A stretch of 64,000 nt of DNA from Aggregatibacter actinomycetemcomitans. GTDB lineage: Bacteria > Pseudomonadota > Gammaproteobacteria > Enterobacterales > Pasteurellaceae. The notes below the pieces were generated by a model. It did not search any database. It was not told the DNA's origin and saw nothing but the letters and a program-made list of their open reading frames with translations. The DNA is taken from assembly GCA_017160915.1 (NCBI GenBank), contig JACAWG010000073.1, positions 94,385 to 158,384 on the forward strand, read 5' to 3'. Below, in pieces: positions 43,562 through 53,798 of this stretch (within the stretch, counting starts at the first letter, position 1; every line of letters starts with the position of its first letter). The position numbers and the translations under genes were made by a program.

Positions 43562-44113
43562 ATGGTTAAATTTCAACGACGCAATCGTGCAATACCGTTT
43601 ATTTTTCCGTTTTTGCTTTCCGCCTGCGTCACCCAACAAAGTGCGGTGGATTTTGACAAGCAAAAAGCCGCCAAAGCACGCGTAGAACTGGCATTAGGTT
43701 ATTTGCAACAGCAAGATTCCGCACAAGCTAAGCTGAACCTGGACAAAGCTCGTTCTTACGCCCCCGATTATTATTTGGTGTCGGCGGCATTTGCCTATTT
43801 CTATCAACAACAGGGCGACATTGAACAAGCCCGTACCGCCTATTTGAACGCCATAAAATTGGATGATAAACAAGGGGATGTGTTCAACAATTACGGCGCA
43901 TTTCTTTGTGCGCAAGGGGAATTTGACTCTGCCTATGTGCAATTTGAACGCGCCCTCAAGACCCCGAATTATTATCATCAGGTAGACACTTATGAAAATC
44001 TGGCATTATGTGCCTTATCTGCGAAAAACCACACCGTTTATCAGCAAAATCTCGCATTATTGACGAAAGTTTCTCCGGCGCGGGCGGCGAAATTACCCCA
44101 AGAGATAAAATAA
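43562..44113 (+). CDS. pilF: Type IV pilus stability lipoprotein PilF/PilW-like
   Basis: The 183-residue protein has a lipoprotein signal ending LLSAC (Cys at about residue 22) and two to four TPR repeats, for example ARVELALGYLQQQDSAQAKLNLDKA and PDYYLVSAAFAYFYQQQGDIEQA. It matches the pilot-protein family needed for secretin assembly and type IV pili, used for competence in Pasteurellaceae. It lies 22 bases after rlmN, as in relatives. Confidence 0.85.
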   Translation: MVKFQRRNRAIPFIFPFLLSACVTQQSAVDFDKQKAAKARVELALGYLQQQDSAQAKLNLDKARSYAPDYYLVSAAFAYFYQQQGDIEQARTAYLNAIKLDDKQGDVFNNYGAFLCAQGEFDSAYVQFERALKTPNYYHQVDTYENLALCALSAKNHTVYQQNLALLTKVSPARAAKLPQEIK

Positions 44114-44255
44114 GTTTTTTTCACGGACAAAAGTGCGGTCGTTTTTCCCCGCAAATTTCCTTTCAATCGCAGAATAACGCCATATAACAGTTGCAAAACA
44201 GGCGTTACAACCTTAAACTTTAGCACTCAATTTTAGTCAGAAGTATCGTCCGTTT

Positions 44256-45305
44256 ATGAATATGCAAAATACATCCGAAGCACAACCCCGTAACGAACAG
44301 CAAATCACTTTAGGCGATAAATTCCGCCTCGCCCGCGAAGCCCTCAATCTTACGCCGGAGCAAGTGTCAAAAGAGATTTCTTTACGTCCCGCCCTTGTTC
44401 GTCTCATCGAAAATAACCAGTTTACCAACGAAACCATTCCCGCCACTTTTATGCGCGGTTATGTTCGTAGTTATGCGAAATTTTTGCGTATTCCGGACAG
44501 CGATTGGGTCAATGCCATTCATTTCGGCAACGAACAGAAAAACGATTTGGGCAAAAACGCCCGAGCGACCCGCTCCGTTAACCAATATTCATCACACAAT
44601 AACTGGATTGGCTACCTCAGCGCCCTGGTGATTTTGATTGTGGTCGGCATGACCGGCATGTGGTGGTGGGAAAGCCACCAGCAATCCAATGCGGAACGGG
44701 ATGTGTTAGTCAACTCCTACACGCCGTCCGCACCGGTGACTACGGAAGTGAACACCGCGCCAGCCAAGCCCGCAGCTAACGAAATTCCGGTGCCTCAGCC
44801 TACCGCCAAAATCGAAAATACCTTAACGGATAATGCGCCGAAAGGTACTAGTATCGAAATTGAAACCAAGCCGCTCACAGAGACACCGACGGCAGCCAAT
44901 ACCGCGCCTGTCGTTCAAGAATCAAGCGCACCGGCAACCGCCAATGTGTTGCAATCGGAAATGGACAAAATCGGGGGCAACGAGCAGTTAGCCAACGTTC
45001 AGCCTGAAGCGCAAGCCGCTACCGAGCCGCAAAGTGCGGTGGAAAATCCAAGCGTTTCTGCGGCGGTCACAAACGATAACTTATACATTGAAGTCATCGG
45101 TAACTGCTGGATCAGCGTAAAAGACAAAAACCGCAAAGTATTGGCGCAAAAAGAATATAAACAAGGCGACGTGTTAAGCTTCAACGAAGAAGAACCTTAT
45201 TCCTTAATTATCGGCGCACCGGGCAATGTAAGAATTACCTATAAAGGTCAAGCCTTCCCGTTAACCGTTGACGGACGCGTGGCAAAATTTAAATTACCTC
45301 AATAA
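44256..45305 (+). CDS. rodZ: Cell-shape protein RodZ
   Basis: The 349-residue protein has an N-terminal helix-turn-helix (residues about 17-75; GDKFRLAREALNLTPEQVSKEISLRPALVRLIEN), a single membrane span near residues 112-132 (WIGYLSALVILIVVGMTGMWWW), a long Thr/Pro/Ala-rich linker and a C-terminal beta-sheet domain (LYIEVIGNCWISVKDKNRKVLAQK). RodZ links MreB to the cell-wall machinery. It ends 11 bases before ispG. Confidence 0.93.
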   Translation: MNMQNTSEAQPRNEQQITLGDKFRLAREALNLTPEQVSKEISLRPALVRLIENNQFTNETIPATFMRGYVRSYAKFLRIPDSDWVNAIHFGNEQKNDLGKNARATRSVNQYSSHNNWIGYLSALVILIVVGMTGMWWWESHQQSNAERDVLVNSYTPSAPVTTEVNTAPAKPAANEIPVPQPTAKIENTLTDNAPKGTSIEIETKPLTETPTAANTAPVVQESSAPATANVLQSEMDKIGGNEQLANVQPEAQAATEPQSAVENPSVSAAVTNDNLYIEVIGNCWISVKDKNRKVLAQKEYKQGDVLSFNEEEPYSLIIGAPGNVRITYKGQAFPLTVDGRVAKFKLPQ

Positions 45306-45316
45306 TGAATTAACGC

Positions 45317-46420
45317 ATGTTAGAAAAACCAAAGATTCAACGTAGAGAATCAACGAAAATTTATGTGGGAAAGGTGCCGGTGGGCGGTGATGCGCCGATT
45401 GCCGTGCAATCCATGACAAATACGCGCACCACCGATGTGGAAGCCACTGTGGCGCAGATTAAATCCTTGGAACGGGTGGGCGCGGATATTGTGCGCGTTT
45501 CTGTGCCAACCATGGACGCAGCGGAAGCCTTCAAATTGATCAAACAACAAGTCAACGTGCCGCTGGTGGCGGATATTCACTTTGACTACCGTATTGCGCT
45601 GAAAGTGGCGGAATACGGCGTGGACTGTTTGCGTATCAACCCGGGTAATATCGGGCGGGAAGATCGCATTCGTGCCGTGGTGGATTGCGCTAAAGATAAA
45701 AATATTCCGATTCGGATCGGCGTCAATGCCGGTTCATTGGAAAAAGACATTCAGGAAAAATACGGCGAACCGACGCCACAAGCCTTATTGGAATCCGCAT
45801 TACGTCATGTGGAAATTCTGGATCGTTTAAACTTCGATCAATTTAAAGTGAGTGTTAAAGCCTCCGATGTTTATTTGGCGGTGGAATCCTATCGCTTGCT
45901 CGCCAAAGCCATTAAACAACCCTTGCATTTAGGTATTACCGAAGCCGGTGGCGCCCGTGCGGGTGCGGTCAAATCGGCAATCGGTTTGGGAATGCTGCTG
46001 TCGGAAGGCATCGGCGATACGTTACGGGTATCCTTAGCGGCGGATCCGGTGGAAGAAATCAAAGTCGGTTTCGACATTTTAAAATCCTTACGCATTCGTT
46101 CGCGCGGGATTAATTTCATCGCCTGCCCGACCTGTTCCCGTCAGGAATTCGACGTTATCGGCACGGTCAACGCCCTTGAACAGCGCTTGGAAGACATTAT
46201 TACGCCGATGGACGTCTCCATTATCGGCTGTGTAGTAAACGGACCGGGCGAAGCGCTGGTTTCCGATTTGGGTGTAACCGGCGGCAACAAGAAAAGCGGT
46301 TATTATCTTTCCGGCGAACGTCAAAAAGAGCGTTTTGACAATGAGGATTTAATCAATCAGCTGGAAGCCAAAATTCGCGCCCGCGTTGCGCAGCAAGACC
46401 CGAAAAATCGCATTATTTAA
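45317..46420 (+). CDS. ispG: (E)-4-hydroxy-3-methylbut-2-enyl-diphosphate synthase
   Basis: The 367-residue iron-sulfur enzyme is in the MEP isoprenoid route. [19 protein letters not shown] at the start, [14 protein letters not shown], and the C-terminal [11 protein letters not shown] with CVVNGPGEA hold the cluster Cys and catalytic Glu. Length fits. It is translated from the same operon as rodZ and hisS. Confidence 0.97.
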   Translation: MLEKPKIQRRESTKIYVGKVPVGGDAPIAVQSMTNTRTTDVEATVAQIKSLERVGADIVRVSVPTMDAAEAFKLIKQQVNVPLVADIHFDYRIALKVAEYGVDCLRINPGNIGREDRIRAVVDCAKDKNIPIRIGVNAGSLEKDIQEKYGEPTPQALLESALRHVEILDRLNFDQFKVSVKASDVYLAVESYRLLAKAIKQPLHLGITEAGGARAGAVKSAIGLGMLLSEGIGDTLRVSLAADPVEEIKVGFDILKSLRIRSRGINFIACPTCSRQEFDVIGTVNALEQRLEDIITPMDVSIIGCVVNGPGEALVSDLGVTGGNKKSGYYLSGERQKERFDNEDLINQLEAKIRARVAQQDPKNRII

Positions 46421-46441
46421 TCTTTATTACAGGAATTTATT

Positions 46442-47719
46442 GTGGCAAAAACTATTCAGGCAATTCGTGGCATGAACGATTGCTTACCAACGGAAACCCC
46501 TTTGTGGCAGTGGGTTGAAAATAAAGTGCGGTCGGTTTTACAGGCGTATGGTTACGCCGAAATTCGGATGCCGATTGTAGAAAGCACGCCGCTATTCGCC
46601 CGTGCCATCGGCGAAGTGACCGATGTGGTAGAAAAAGAAATGTTCACCTTTAACGATCGCGACGACGAAAGTTTAACGCTCCGCCCGGAAGGCACAGCAG
46701 GTTGCGTGCGCGCCGGGATTGAGCACGGTTTGTTATACAATCAGGAACAGCGTTTATGGTACATGGGACCGATGTTCCGTTACGAACGCCCGCAAAAAGG
46801 GCGTTATCGTCAATTCCATCAGGTCGGCGTGGAAATTTTCGGCATTCCGAACCCGGAAATCGACGCGGAACTCATCGCCTTAACCGCCCGTTTGTGGAAA
46901 GATTTAGGCATTTTCGACCATGTGACGCTTCAACTGAATTCCATCGGTTCCTTGGAAGCACGCAAAAATTATCGTCAGGCGTTGGTAGATTTCCTGCAAA
47001 ATCATCTTGATATTTTAGATGAAGACAGCAAACGCCGTTTAACCACCAATCCGCTGCGGATTTTGGACAGCAAAGATCAACGCGTTCAACAGGTGTTAAA
47101 CGATGCGCCGAAATTACACGATTATCTTGATGAAGAATCCCGCGAACACTTTGCGCAATTATGCGCCCTGCTGGATAATTTGGGCATCAAATACGAAATC
47201 AATCAAAAACTGGTACGCGGTTTGGATTACTACAATAAAACCGTGTTTGAATGGGTCACTTCCGCGTTAGGCGCGCAAGGCACGGTATGCGGTGGCGGTC
47301 GTTATGACGGCTTGGTGGAACAGCTTGGCGGACACGCCACCTCCGGTGTCGGCTTCGCCATGGGCTTGGAGCGCTTAGTGTTGCTCGTGCAGGAAGTCAA
47401 TAAACAGATTACGCTACCAAGTGCGGTGGATATTTACATCGTTTATCAAGGTGAAGGCACCACGGTGGCGGCATTTAGCCTGGCAGAAAAACTCCGCTCG
47501 GAATTACCGCACTTACGTACGCTATTGCATTGCAGCGGCGGAAACTTCAAAAAACAATTCAAACGTGCCGATAAAAGTGGCGCGAAATTGGCTTTAGTGA
47601 TCGGTGAAGACGAAGTGAAAAATCAACAAGTGGTCGTGAAAGACTTGCTACAACACAGCGAACAAGCGGTGGTAGCATTAAGCGACATTACCACTCATAT
47701 TCAAAATACATTTAAATAA
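46442..47719 (+). CDS. hisS: Histidyl-tRNA synthetase
   Basis: The 425-residue class II synthetase charges tRNA-His. Motif 2 is [17 protein letters not shown], with [14 protein letters not shown] before it, the His-specific [15 protein letters not shown], and [13 protein letters not shown]. The start is GTG 46442, with ACAGGAA upstream. A Pasteurellaceae uptake signal lies inside the coding region near 46524-46533. Confidence 0.97.
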   Translation: MAKTIQAIRGMNDCLPTETPLWQWVENKVRSVLQAYGYAEIRMPIVESTPLFARAIGEVTDVVEKEMFTFNDRDDESLTLRPEGTAGCVRAGIEHGLLYNQEQRLWYMGPMFRYERPQKGRYRQFHQVGVEIFGIPNPEIDAELIALTARLWKDLGIFDHVTLQLNSIGSLEARKNYRQALVDFLQNHLDILDEDSKRRLTTNPLRILDSKDQRVQQVLNDAPKLHDYLDEESREHFAQLCALLDNLGIKYEINQKLVRGLDYYNKTVFEWVTSALGAQGTVCGGGRYDGLVEQLGGHATSGVGFAMGLERLVLLVQEVNKQITLPSAVDIYIVYQGEGTTVAAFSLAEKLRSELPHLRTLLHCSGGNFKKQFKRADKSGAKLALVIGEDEVKNQQVVVKDLLQHSEQAVVALSDITTHIQNTFK

Positions 47720-47729
47720 GGAAAGAAAA

Positions 47730-48344
47730 ATGGCTTATACCATTGAAGAAGAACAAGAACTGAGCGCCATCAAAGCCTGGTGGAATGAAAACTACAAATT
47801 TATTATCGTTTGTTTTGTCATTGCGTTTGGCGGCGTGTTCGGCTGGAATTACTGGCAGTCTCATCAAGTACAAAAAATGCACAACGCCTCTGCAGAATAT
47901 GAGCAGGCATTGTTTAATTATCAAAAAGATCCGAAAGCACAAGCGGAACAATTTAATCAATTCATTAAAAATAATGAAAAAACCAGTTATGCCGTTTTAG
48001 CCTTGTTGGACAAAGCGAAAATCGCAGTGGAAAACAAAGACTTCCCATTGGCGGAAGACGCGCTGAAACAGGCGATGGCGCAATCTAACGATGATATTTT
48101 ATCTTCCGTCAGTGCCTTGCGTTTAGCTTCCGTGCAGTTCCAACTGGGGCAGTTGGATCCCGCGTTGGAGAGCCTTAAATTAGTCAAAGAACAAGCATGG
48201 AACAGTGCGAAAAACCTGTTGGCAGGCGATATTCAATTAGCCAAAGGCGATAAAGAGGCAGCGAAGAAAAGCTACCAACAAGCACAGGAAAATGCCGGCG
48301 CATTGGAGCAACAGCTCATTCAAGTGCGGTTAAATAATTTATAG
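47730..48344 (+). CDS. yfgM: YfgM family tetratricopeptide membrane protein
   Basis: The 204-residue protein has one N-terminal membrane span (FIIVCFVIAFGGVFGWNYW) and a TPR-like periplasmic domain. Relatives work with PpiD at the SecYEG translocon to help envelope protein folding. It lies 10 bases after hisS, as in E. coli, but bamB does not follow here. A terminator closes the operon. Confidence 0.9.
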   Translation: MAYTIEEEQELSAIKAWWNENYKFIIVCFVIAFGGVFGWNYWQSHQVQKMHNASAEYEQALFNYQKDPKAQAEQFNQFIKNNEKTSYAVLALLDKAKIAVENKDFPLAEDALKQAMAQSNDDILSSVSALRLASVQFQLGQLDPALESLKLVKEQAWNSAKNLLAGDIQLAKGDKEAAKKSYQQAQENAGALEQQLIQVRLNNL

Positions 48345-48349
48345 TTTTT

Positions 48350-48378
48350 AAGGCTTGGTTTCCCCCAAGCCTTTCTTT
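48350..48378 (+). terminator. Terminator of the rlmN-yfgM block
   Basis: AAGGCTTGG (48350-48358) pairs with CCAAGCCTT (48365-48373) and is followed by TCTTTTA. Confidence 0.85.
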
Positions 48379-48399
48379 TATCCCAATCCAAGGCTTATT

Positions 48400-48852
48400 A
48401 TGTCAAGAAATAAACCGAAACTTCCCATTCCGCCGCCATTCATTTTTGTCTTTTGCGCATTATTGATGAAATTGTTGCCACCCCTTTGGCAATTTCCGAC
48501 ATCCTGGGGATTGGTCATCATTTTCGGTGCCTTAGGCAGCCTCATCGGCGCGGGCAGTGTGTTGCAATTTTTGCTGGCAAAAACCACCGTGAATCCGTTG
48601 CAATTAGAAACCGCTTCACAATTAGTTACCACCGGAATCTATAAATTCACCCGCAATCCCATGTATTTAGGCTTGGTTTTTGTCCTACTGGGTTGGATGT
48701 GTTACTTAGGTTCGTTATCTGCTTTTTTCGGCATTGTATTATTCATTTGGTACATCACCGAGTTTCAGATTAAACGGGAAGAAGAAAGTCTGCGGAACAT
48801 TTTTGGAGAGCAATTTACCCAATATTGCCGTCGTACCCGCAGATGGTTGTAA
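48400..48852 (+). CDS. Isoprenylcysteine carboxyl methyltransferase-like membrane protein
   Basis: The 150-residue protein has four hydrophobic helices and the C-terminal motif RNPMYLGLVFVLLGW followed by EFQIKREEESLRNIFGEQF, found in the ICMT/PEMT methyltransferase superfamily. Methyl acceptor is unknown; phospholipid or small-molecule methylation is typical for bacterial members. ATG 48400 after CAAGGCTT is preferred over the longer frame starting at 48355, which sits in the terminator. Its 3' end converges with hda 6 bases away. Confidence 0.78.
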   Translation: MSRNKPKLPIPPPFIFVFCALLMKLLPPLWQFPTSWGLVIIFGALGSLIGAGSVLQFLLAKTTVNPLQLETASQLVTTGIYKFTRNPMYLGLVFVLLGWMCYLGSLSAFFGIVLFIWYITEFQIKREEESLRNIFGEQFTQYCRRTRRWL

Positions 48853-48857
48853 GCGAA

Positions 48858-49562
48858 TTATAAAGACAGGATTTCTTTGACGAAAGGAATGGTCAGTTTG
48901 CGCTGTGCCTGCAAAGAAGCCTGATCCAGTTTTTCTAAGGCTTCAAATAAGGTTTTCATATCCCGTTCCAAACGTTTAAACAGGAAATTTGCCGTTTCAT
49001 CAGGCAATTCGATACCGCGTTGGTGGGCATTCTCTTGCAACACGGCAATTTTTTGTGCGTCGTCCAACGGCATTAATTGGTACACCTCCCCCCAAGTTAA
49101 ACGGGAATGGAGATCCGGCAGGCGTACCGCTAAATTCGCCGGTGATTGATCGGCGCCCATTAACAAAAGGGTTTTTCCGGTTTCGCGAATGCGATTAATT
49201 AAATCGAAAATCGCCAGTTCCCATTCCGCATTGCCTATCACTTCCTGCACGTCATCCAAACACACGACGTCCTGCTGTTCAAGATTTTCCAACACCGCCG
49301 GAGAAAAGTATTGTGCCTTATTCAGCGGAACATAAAGTGCGGGGCGTTGTTGGGTTAAATAATGGTGGCAAATGGCTTTCAATAAATGGCTTTTACCGCT
49401 GCCGCGATTGCCCCAAATATAGAAAAATTGCTGTTGAAGATGGGAGAAATTTTTTTGCAGGGAATTGAGCAGCAGCTGATTATTTTCCGCATGGAAATTT
49501 TCCAACGTATCATCATCAAGCTGATGAATAGGCAAGGGAAGTTGAAAATGTGGCTCGCTCAA
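48858..49562 (-). CDS. hda: DnaA-related regulator Hda
   Basis: The 234-residue AAA+ protein lacks the DnaA N- and C-terminal domains. Walker A is YIWGNRGSGKSHLLKAI; Walker B is DVVCLDDVQEVIG. The clamp-binding N-terminus appears as HFQLPLPIHQLDD. Hda with the clamp stimulates ATP hydrolysis by DnaA after replication starts. In Pasteurellaceae it lies downstream of uraA-upp on the same strand. Confidence 0.92.
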   Translation of the reverse strand: MSEPHFQLPLPIHQLDDDTLENFHAENNQLLLNSLQKNFSHLQQQFFYIWGNRGSGKSHLLKAICHHYLTQQRPALYVPLNKAQYFSPAVLENLEQQDVVCLDDVQEVIGNAEWELAIFDLINRIRETGKTLLLMGADQSPANLAVRLPDLHSRLTWGEVYQLMPLDDAQKIAVLQENAHQRGIELPDETANFLFKRLERDMKTLFEALEKLDQASLQAQRKLTIPFVKEILSL

Positions 49563-49627
49563 ATCAAATACCGAAAAATGCTGAAGTAAAGTGCGGTAAG
49601 AATAAACGAAATTTTTTCATTTAGAAA

Positions 49628-49673
49628 GCCATTGGCGGATATTTTTATCTTCGTTTTTATCTCCGCCAATGGC
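49628..49673 (-). terminator. Hairpin between uraA and hda
   Basis: GCCATTGGCGGA (49628-49639) pairs with TCCGCCAATGGC (49662-49673) around a 22-base A/T-rich loop. A short T-rich tail (TTTCT on the minus strand) makes it a possible uraA terminator. Confidence 0.6.
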
Positions 49674-49681
49674 ATTTTCTC

Positions 49682-50935
49682 TTAATCCTGAAGGGTGTCG
49701 TTTTTCGCTTTTGGCAATACCAAATTCAAGATAATCGCCACCACGGCACACAGGCTGATTCCTTTCAAAGAAACACCGCCCACATCAACGAACATATTGC
49801 CGATACCGAAGGTCATCACCACCGCAATAATACACAGGTTACGCGCTTCGGTAACATCCACTTTGGCGCGAATTAAGGTGCTCATGCCGACCACCGCAAT
49901 GGAGCCGAACACCAACATCATGATACCGCCCATCACGATGGTTGGGATGCTGGATAAAAAAGCACCTACTTTGCCGCAGAAAGAAATGCCAATCGCCCAA
50001 ACTGCCGCCCAGGTCATGATATTCGGGTTAAAGTTACGGGTCAGCATCACCGCGCCGGTCACTTCCGCATAAGTGGTATTCGGCGGTCCGCCTAATAATG
50101 ACGCGGCGCTGGTGGCGATACCGTCACCCAGCAATGTGCGATGTAATCCCGGTTTTTTGATGAAATCTTTGCCCGTTACCGAACTGATCGCCATAATCCC
50201 GCCCACGTGTTCAACCGCAGGCGCGATGGCAATCGGCAGTAAATATAAAATTGCCTCCAGTTTAAATTCCGGCACCGTGAGATTCGGCATACTGAACCAA
50301 GGCGCGTCCAATACCGGTTGGAATTTAATTAAGCCCATAAACAGGCATAAAATATAGCCTATGGTGATACCGAACATAATCGGGATTAATTTCATCAACC
50401 CCTTGGAAAATACCGCGACGCACAAGGTGGTAATTAACGTCACCATGGAAACCAGCACCGCATCGTTATATTGATAGTCGCTGTTTTTACCGAGCGCCAT
50501 ATCCACGGCGATAGGCGCCAAGCCCATACCGATGATAATAATCACCGGACCGACCACAACCGGCGGGAAAATACGCTCCAACGCCGCCGCGCCGCGCAGT
50601 TTCACCAGTGCGCTTAACGCCACATAAACCAAGCCCGCGCACGCCAAACCGCCCATGGTGACAGGAATGCCCCAAGTGGCGACGCCGTATTGAATCGGTG
50701 CAATAAAAGCAAAGGAGGACGCCAGGAAAATCGGCACCTGTTTTCCGGTGCAAAGTTGGAAGAGTAAGGTTCCAATACCGGCGGTAAGCAATGCCGTATT
50801 GGCGTCAAGACGGGTAATTAAAGGCACTAAAACCAACGCGCCAAACGCGACGAATAACATTTGTAAGCCGACAAACGCCTGTTTGCCGACGCTTTGACGC
50901 GCTTGTGAGGCGTCTAACTGTGTTTCTGTTGTCAT
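49682..50935 (-). CDS. uraA: Uracil permease UraA
   Basis: The 417-residue protein of the NCS2 family has about fourteen helices. QMLFVAFGALVLVPLITRLDANTALLTAGIGTLLF at the start, and IMAISSVTGKDFIKKPGLHRTLLGDGIATSAASLLGGPPNTTYAEVTGAV, carry uracil-binding residues. It lies downstream of upp in the same direction, allowing coordinated pyrimidine salvage. Confidence 0.95.
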   Translation of the reverse strand: MTTETQLDASQARQSVGKQAFVGLQMLFVAFGALVLVPLITRLDANTALLTAGIGTLLFQLCTGKQVPIFLASSFAFIAPIQYGVATWGIPVTMGGLACAGLVYVALSALVKLRGAAALERIFPPVVVGPVIIIIGMGLAPIAVDMALGKNSDYQYNDAVLVSMVTLITTLCVAVFSKGLMKLIPIMFGITIGYILCLFMGLIKFQPVLDAPWFSMPNLTVPEFKLEAILYLLPIAIAPAVEHVGGIMAISSVTGKDFIKKPGLHRTLLGDGIATSAASLLGGPPNTTYAEVTGAVMLTRNFNPNIMTWAAVWAIGISFCGKVGAFLSSIPTIVMGGIMMLVFGSIAVVGMSTLIRAKVDVTEARNLCIIAVVMTFGIGNMFVDVGGVSLKGISLCAVVAIILNLVLPKAKNDTLQD

Positions 50936-51017
50936 GTAAGTTTCAACTCTCTGTCTGAATTAACTTAAAGTGCGGTCGTTTTTTCAAGTGTTTTTGACTT
51001 TCTTTCGCCCGCAAAAG

Positions 51018-51037
51018 AGGCGGATAAAAATCCGCCT
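51018..51037 (-). terminator. Hairpin between upp and uraA
   Basis: AGGCGGA (51018-51024) and TCCGCCT (51031-51037) pair with a short A-run loop. On the minus strand a TCTTTTG tail follows, so it may act as a partial terminator between upp and uraA. Confidence 0.55.
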
Positions 51038-51059
51038 TTGATTCGGTATAAAATCAGGT

Positions 51060-51686
51060 TTATTTCGTACCGAAAATCTTGTCGCCCGCATCACCTAAAC
51101 CAGGAATGATGTAGCCGTTTTCATTTAAGTGATCGTCAATAGAAGCCGTATATAACTCAATATCCGGATGGGCTTTTTCCAGTGCGGCAAGCCCTTCCGG
51201 TGCCGCCACCAAAACCAATACTTTAATATGTTGGCAGCCTTTTTGTTTAAGTAAATCGATAGTGGCAATCATGGAACCGCCCGTTGCCAACATCGGATCC
51301 ACCACGATTGCCAGGCGTTCATGTAAATCACTGGCAAGTTTTTGGAAGTACGGCACCGGCTCTAAGGTTTCTTCATTACGGTACATCCCCACTACGCTGA
51401 TACGCGCACTCGGAACGTGCTCCAACACGCCGTCCATCATGCCAAGACCGGCACGCAAAATCGGCACCACAGTCACTTTTTTGCCTTTAATACGATCGAT
51501 TTCCACCGGGCCGCACCAACCATCAATAATCACTTTTTCCGTTTCTAAATCCGAGGTGGCTTCATAGGTCAACAGGCTGCCCACTTCCGTCGCCAATTCA
51601 CGAAATTTCTTGGTATCAATATCGGCGGCGCGCATTAAACCTAATTTATGCTTTACTAACGGATGTTTAACTTCTACTAATTTCAT
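51060..51686 (-). CDS. upp: Uracil phosphoribosyltransferase
   Basis: The 208-residue enzyme joins uracil and PRPP to form UMP. The PRPP-binding motif is [22 protein letters not shown]; the uracil loop is [17 protein letters not shown] at the C-terminus. It begins [24 protein letters not shown] lies upstream. It precedes uraA. Confidence 0.97.
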   Translation of the reverse strand: MKLVEVKHPLVKHKLGLMRAADIDTKKFRELATEVGSLLTYEATSDLETEKVIIDGWCGPVEIDRIKGKKVTVVPILRAGLGMMDGVLEHVPSARISVVGMYRNEETLEPVPYFQKLASDLHERLAIVVDPMLATGGSMIATIDLLKQKGCQHIKVLVLVAAPEGLAALEKAHPDIELYTASIDDHLNENGYIIPGLGDAGDKIFGTK

Positions 51687-51790
51687 CGTATGTCTCCTTC
51701 TTTTTTTTTCTGGATGGTTAGACGCGAAAAATTAAATCGCGGAATTGTAAATGAAAATACCTTTAATGAATAGCGCATTGCGGACAAAAA

Positions 51791-51816
51791 TAATGCCTAT
51801 GATGTCATAGGCATTA
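51791..51816 (-). terminator. Terminator of ppiD
   Basis: TAATGCCTATGA (51791-51802) and TCATAGGCATTA (51805-51816) form a 12-base stem; on the minus strand TTTTTG follows. It lies directly past the ppiD stop. Confidence 0.85.
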
Positions 51817-51823
51817 TGTGCAA

Positions 51824-53671
51824 TTATTGCTCCTGATCCACCACCGAATCGTTTATTTCAATTTTGGCTTTAGCGCGTAACGCATTCAACAGATTATTCT
51901 GCAACGCCATCTGATCGGCACGCTCCAGTTGCACGGCAAATTGTTGCTGCTCCTGTTCGCTTAATGCACCGTCAACAACCTTATCCAAGGCAATCACAAC
52001 GATATCGCCTTTCGTTTCTTTGGTTGCTTGGTAAACCGCTTTTCCTTCCGCCGGTTTAGGCATCGCAAACACGGCATTATGCAACATCGGATCGTTATTT
52101 TCTGCGAATACCAGGCTTTGTGTCGCACCGAATTTCAGACTATCCACGGTTTTACCCGCCGTTAATTCCTGCACTAACTTGTTGGCTTCGGCTAACACCA
52201 CCGCTTCCGCCTTTTGACGTTTCAGACGGGCGGTAATGTCATTTTTCGCTTCGTCTAAACTTTTCACGCTTTCCGCTTTATGCTCTAACACGCGAATAAC
52301 AACGGAATGCTGATCGCCGATGCTCATCGGCTCGGAATTGCTACCGCCCTGAGAAATATCGGAATCAAAAATCGCCGAAACTACATTTGGGTAATTCAAC
52401 GCTGCAGGAATATCTTTACGTGAGAAATACCCCGTTTCCTGCACTTTCACACCACCGGCTTCCGCCGCCGCGTTCAAAGAGGAAGAATCTTCAAAGGCTT
52501 TTTCCGCGACGCGTTTTTCAACGGAAAAGAACTGGTTATTCACTAAATTTTGACGAATTTGCGCAACGATTTGAGGTCTCACGCTTTCCAACGGCAACAC
52601 CGCCGAATCTTTACGCTCTTCCACTAAAATAATGTGGTAGCTATTATCTAATTTAACCGGCTGACTAAACTTACCCACCTCTAACGCATTTGCGGCATCT
52701 TCAAAAACTTTCGGAAATTCACCCGCACTTACCCAACTTAAATCGCCGCCTTTTTCTGCGCTAATCGGGTCAATGGAATGGTTTTTCGCTAAAGTGGCAA
52801 AATCCGCGCCGTTTTGGAGTTGCTGATATAAATCCTGCGCCTGTTGTTCGGTTTTCACTTCAATATGCGCCAGGCGTTGTTGCCCCTGGGTCATAAATTG
52901 GGATTTATTGTCCTGATAATATTGCGCGATTTCCACATCAGTAATATTGATGTTTTTCTCCATATTGGCACCGGACAAATCAAGATATTGTACTTTTACC
53001 GATTCCGGCAGAGTAAAGTCCGCTTTATGAGCGTCATAGTAAGCCTGAATTTCTTCGGCACTGACCGTTTGTTTGGCAATTTCATCTGCTAAAGACAGGG
53101 TCGCTAAACGCACATCACGACGTTGAAAGAAAAGTTTTGCCAAGGCTTCCTGCTGCACCGGCACGGTGAACGCGGTAATGCCTAAACCGCTTTGCAATTG
53201 CTCCAAACGCAAGGCTTCGCGTACATAACCAGCATAGGTTTCGGCGCTGATACCGTTACTTTGCAACAATTGCTGATATAACGCATTGTCAAATTTACCG
53301 TTACTTTGGAAACTCGGTGTGGTAACGATTTCCTGCTTAATGCGCTCATCGCTTACACCTAATTTGAGGTCTTTCACATATTGGCGCAGCAATTCCTGAT
53401 CAATCAGGGAAGATAGAACCTGTCTTTTTAAATTGGCAACGACCGTCGGAGAATCCGCTTCTTGCGGGCTGAGATTTTGAGAGGCAATATTGTATTGATT
53501 TTGAAAAGCTTGCTGTGAAATTTCTTCGCCGTTCACTTTCGCCGCCGAGCTATCGGTTCTGGAGTAAAGATAGCCTGCCATAGAACTAATAACGAAGGTG
53601 ACCGTAATAAAACCAAAAAGAAACTTGGAAGCCCAGTTATTTGAAGCTCCGTGCAGTTTTTCCATTACCAT
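51824..53671 (-). CDS. ppiD: Periplasmic folding chaperone PpiD
   Basis: The 615-residue protein has a short cytoplasmic start, one membrane span (LFGFITVTFVISSMAGYLYS, residues about 18-37) and a large periplasmic part with one parvulin domain (AHIEVKTEQQAQDLYQQLQNGADFATLAKNHSIDPISAEKGGDLSWVSAGEFPKVFEDAANAL). It assists proteins emerging from SecYEG; its partner yfgM is in this window. AGGA lies 9 bases before ATG 53671. Confidence 0.92.
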   Translation of the reverse strand: MVMEKLHGASNNWASKFLFGFITVTFVISSMAGYLYSRTDSSAAKVNGEEISQQAFQNQYNIASQNLSPQEADSPTVVANLKRQVLSSLIDQELLRQYVKDLKLGVSDERIKQEIVTTPSFQSNGKFDNALYQQLLQSNGISAETYAGYVREALRLEQLQSGLGITAFTVPVQQEALAKLFFQRRDVRLATLSLADEIAKQTVSAEEIQAYYDAHKADFTLPESVKVQYLDLSGANMEKNINITDVEIAQYYQDNKSQFMTQGQQRLAHIEVKTEQQAQDLYQQLQNGADFATLAKNHSIDPISAEKGGDLSWVSAGEFPKVFEDAANALEVGKFSQPVKLDNSYHIILVEERKDSAVLPLESVRPQIVAQIRQNLVNNQFFSVEKRVAEKAFEDSSSLNAAAEAGGVKVQETGYFSRKDIPAALNYPNVVSAIFDSDISQGGSNSEPMSIGDQHSVVIRVLEHKAESVKSLDEAKNDITARLKRQKAEAVVLAEANKLVQELTAGKTVDSLKFGATQSLVFAENNDPMLHNAVFAMPKPAEGKAVYQATKETKGDIVVIALDKVVDGALSEQEQQQFAVQLERADQMALQNNLLNALRAKAKIEINDSVVDQEQ

Positions 53672-53753
53672 TGAAATGTATCCTATAAAAATGACGCAAA
53701 AATTTGCACGATTATAATCTAAAGCGCCTTTGTACGCACTAGCAAAATAAAAA

Positions 53754-53783
53754 AAGCCAAATTATTCGATGATAATTTGGCTT
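53754..53783 (-). terminator. Terminator of lon
   Basis: AAGCCAAATTAT (53754-53765) pairs with ATAATTTGGCTT (53772-53783); on the minus strand TTTTTATTTT follows. It is 16 bases past the lon stop. Confidence 0.9.
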
Positions 53784-53798
53784 GTAAAAAACACGGAA

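Noticed and set aside
52221..52230. TTCAGACGGG in ppiD as a Neisseria uptake sequence
   Set aside because: Only part of the core matches, no second arm exists, and it lies within a conserved Pasteurellaceae coding region, so it is chance similarity.
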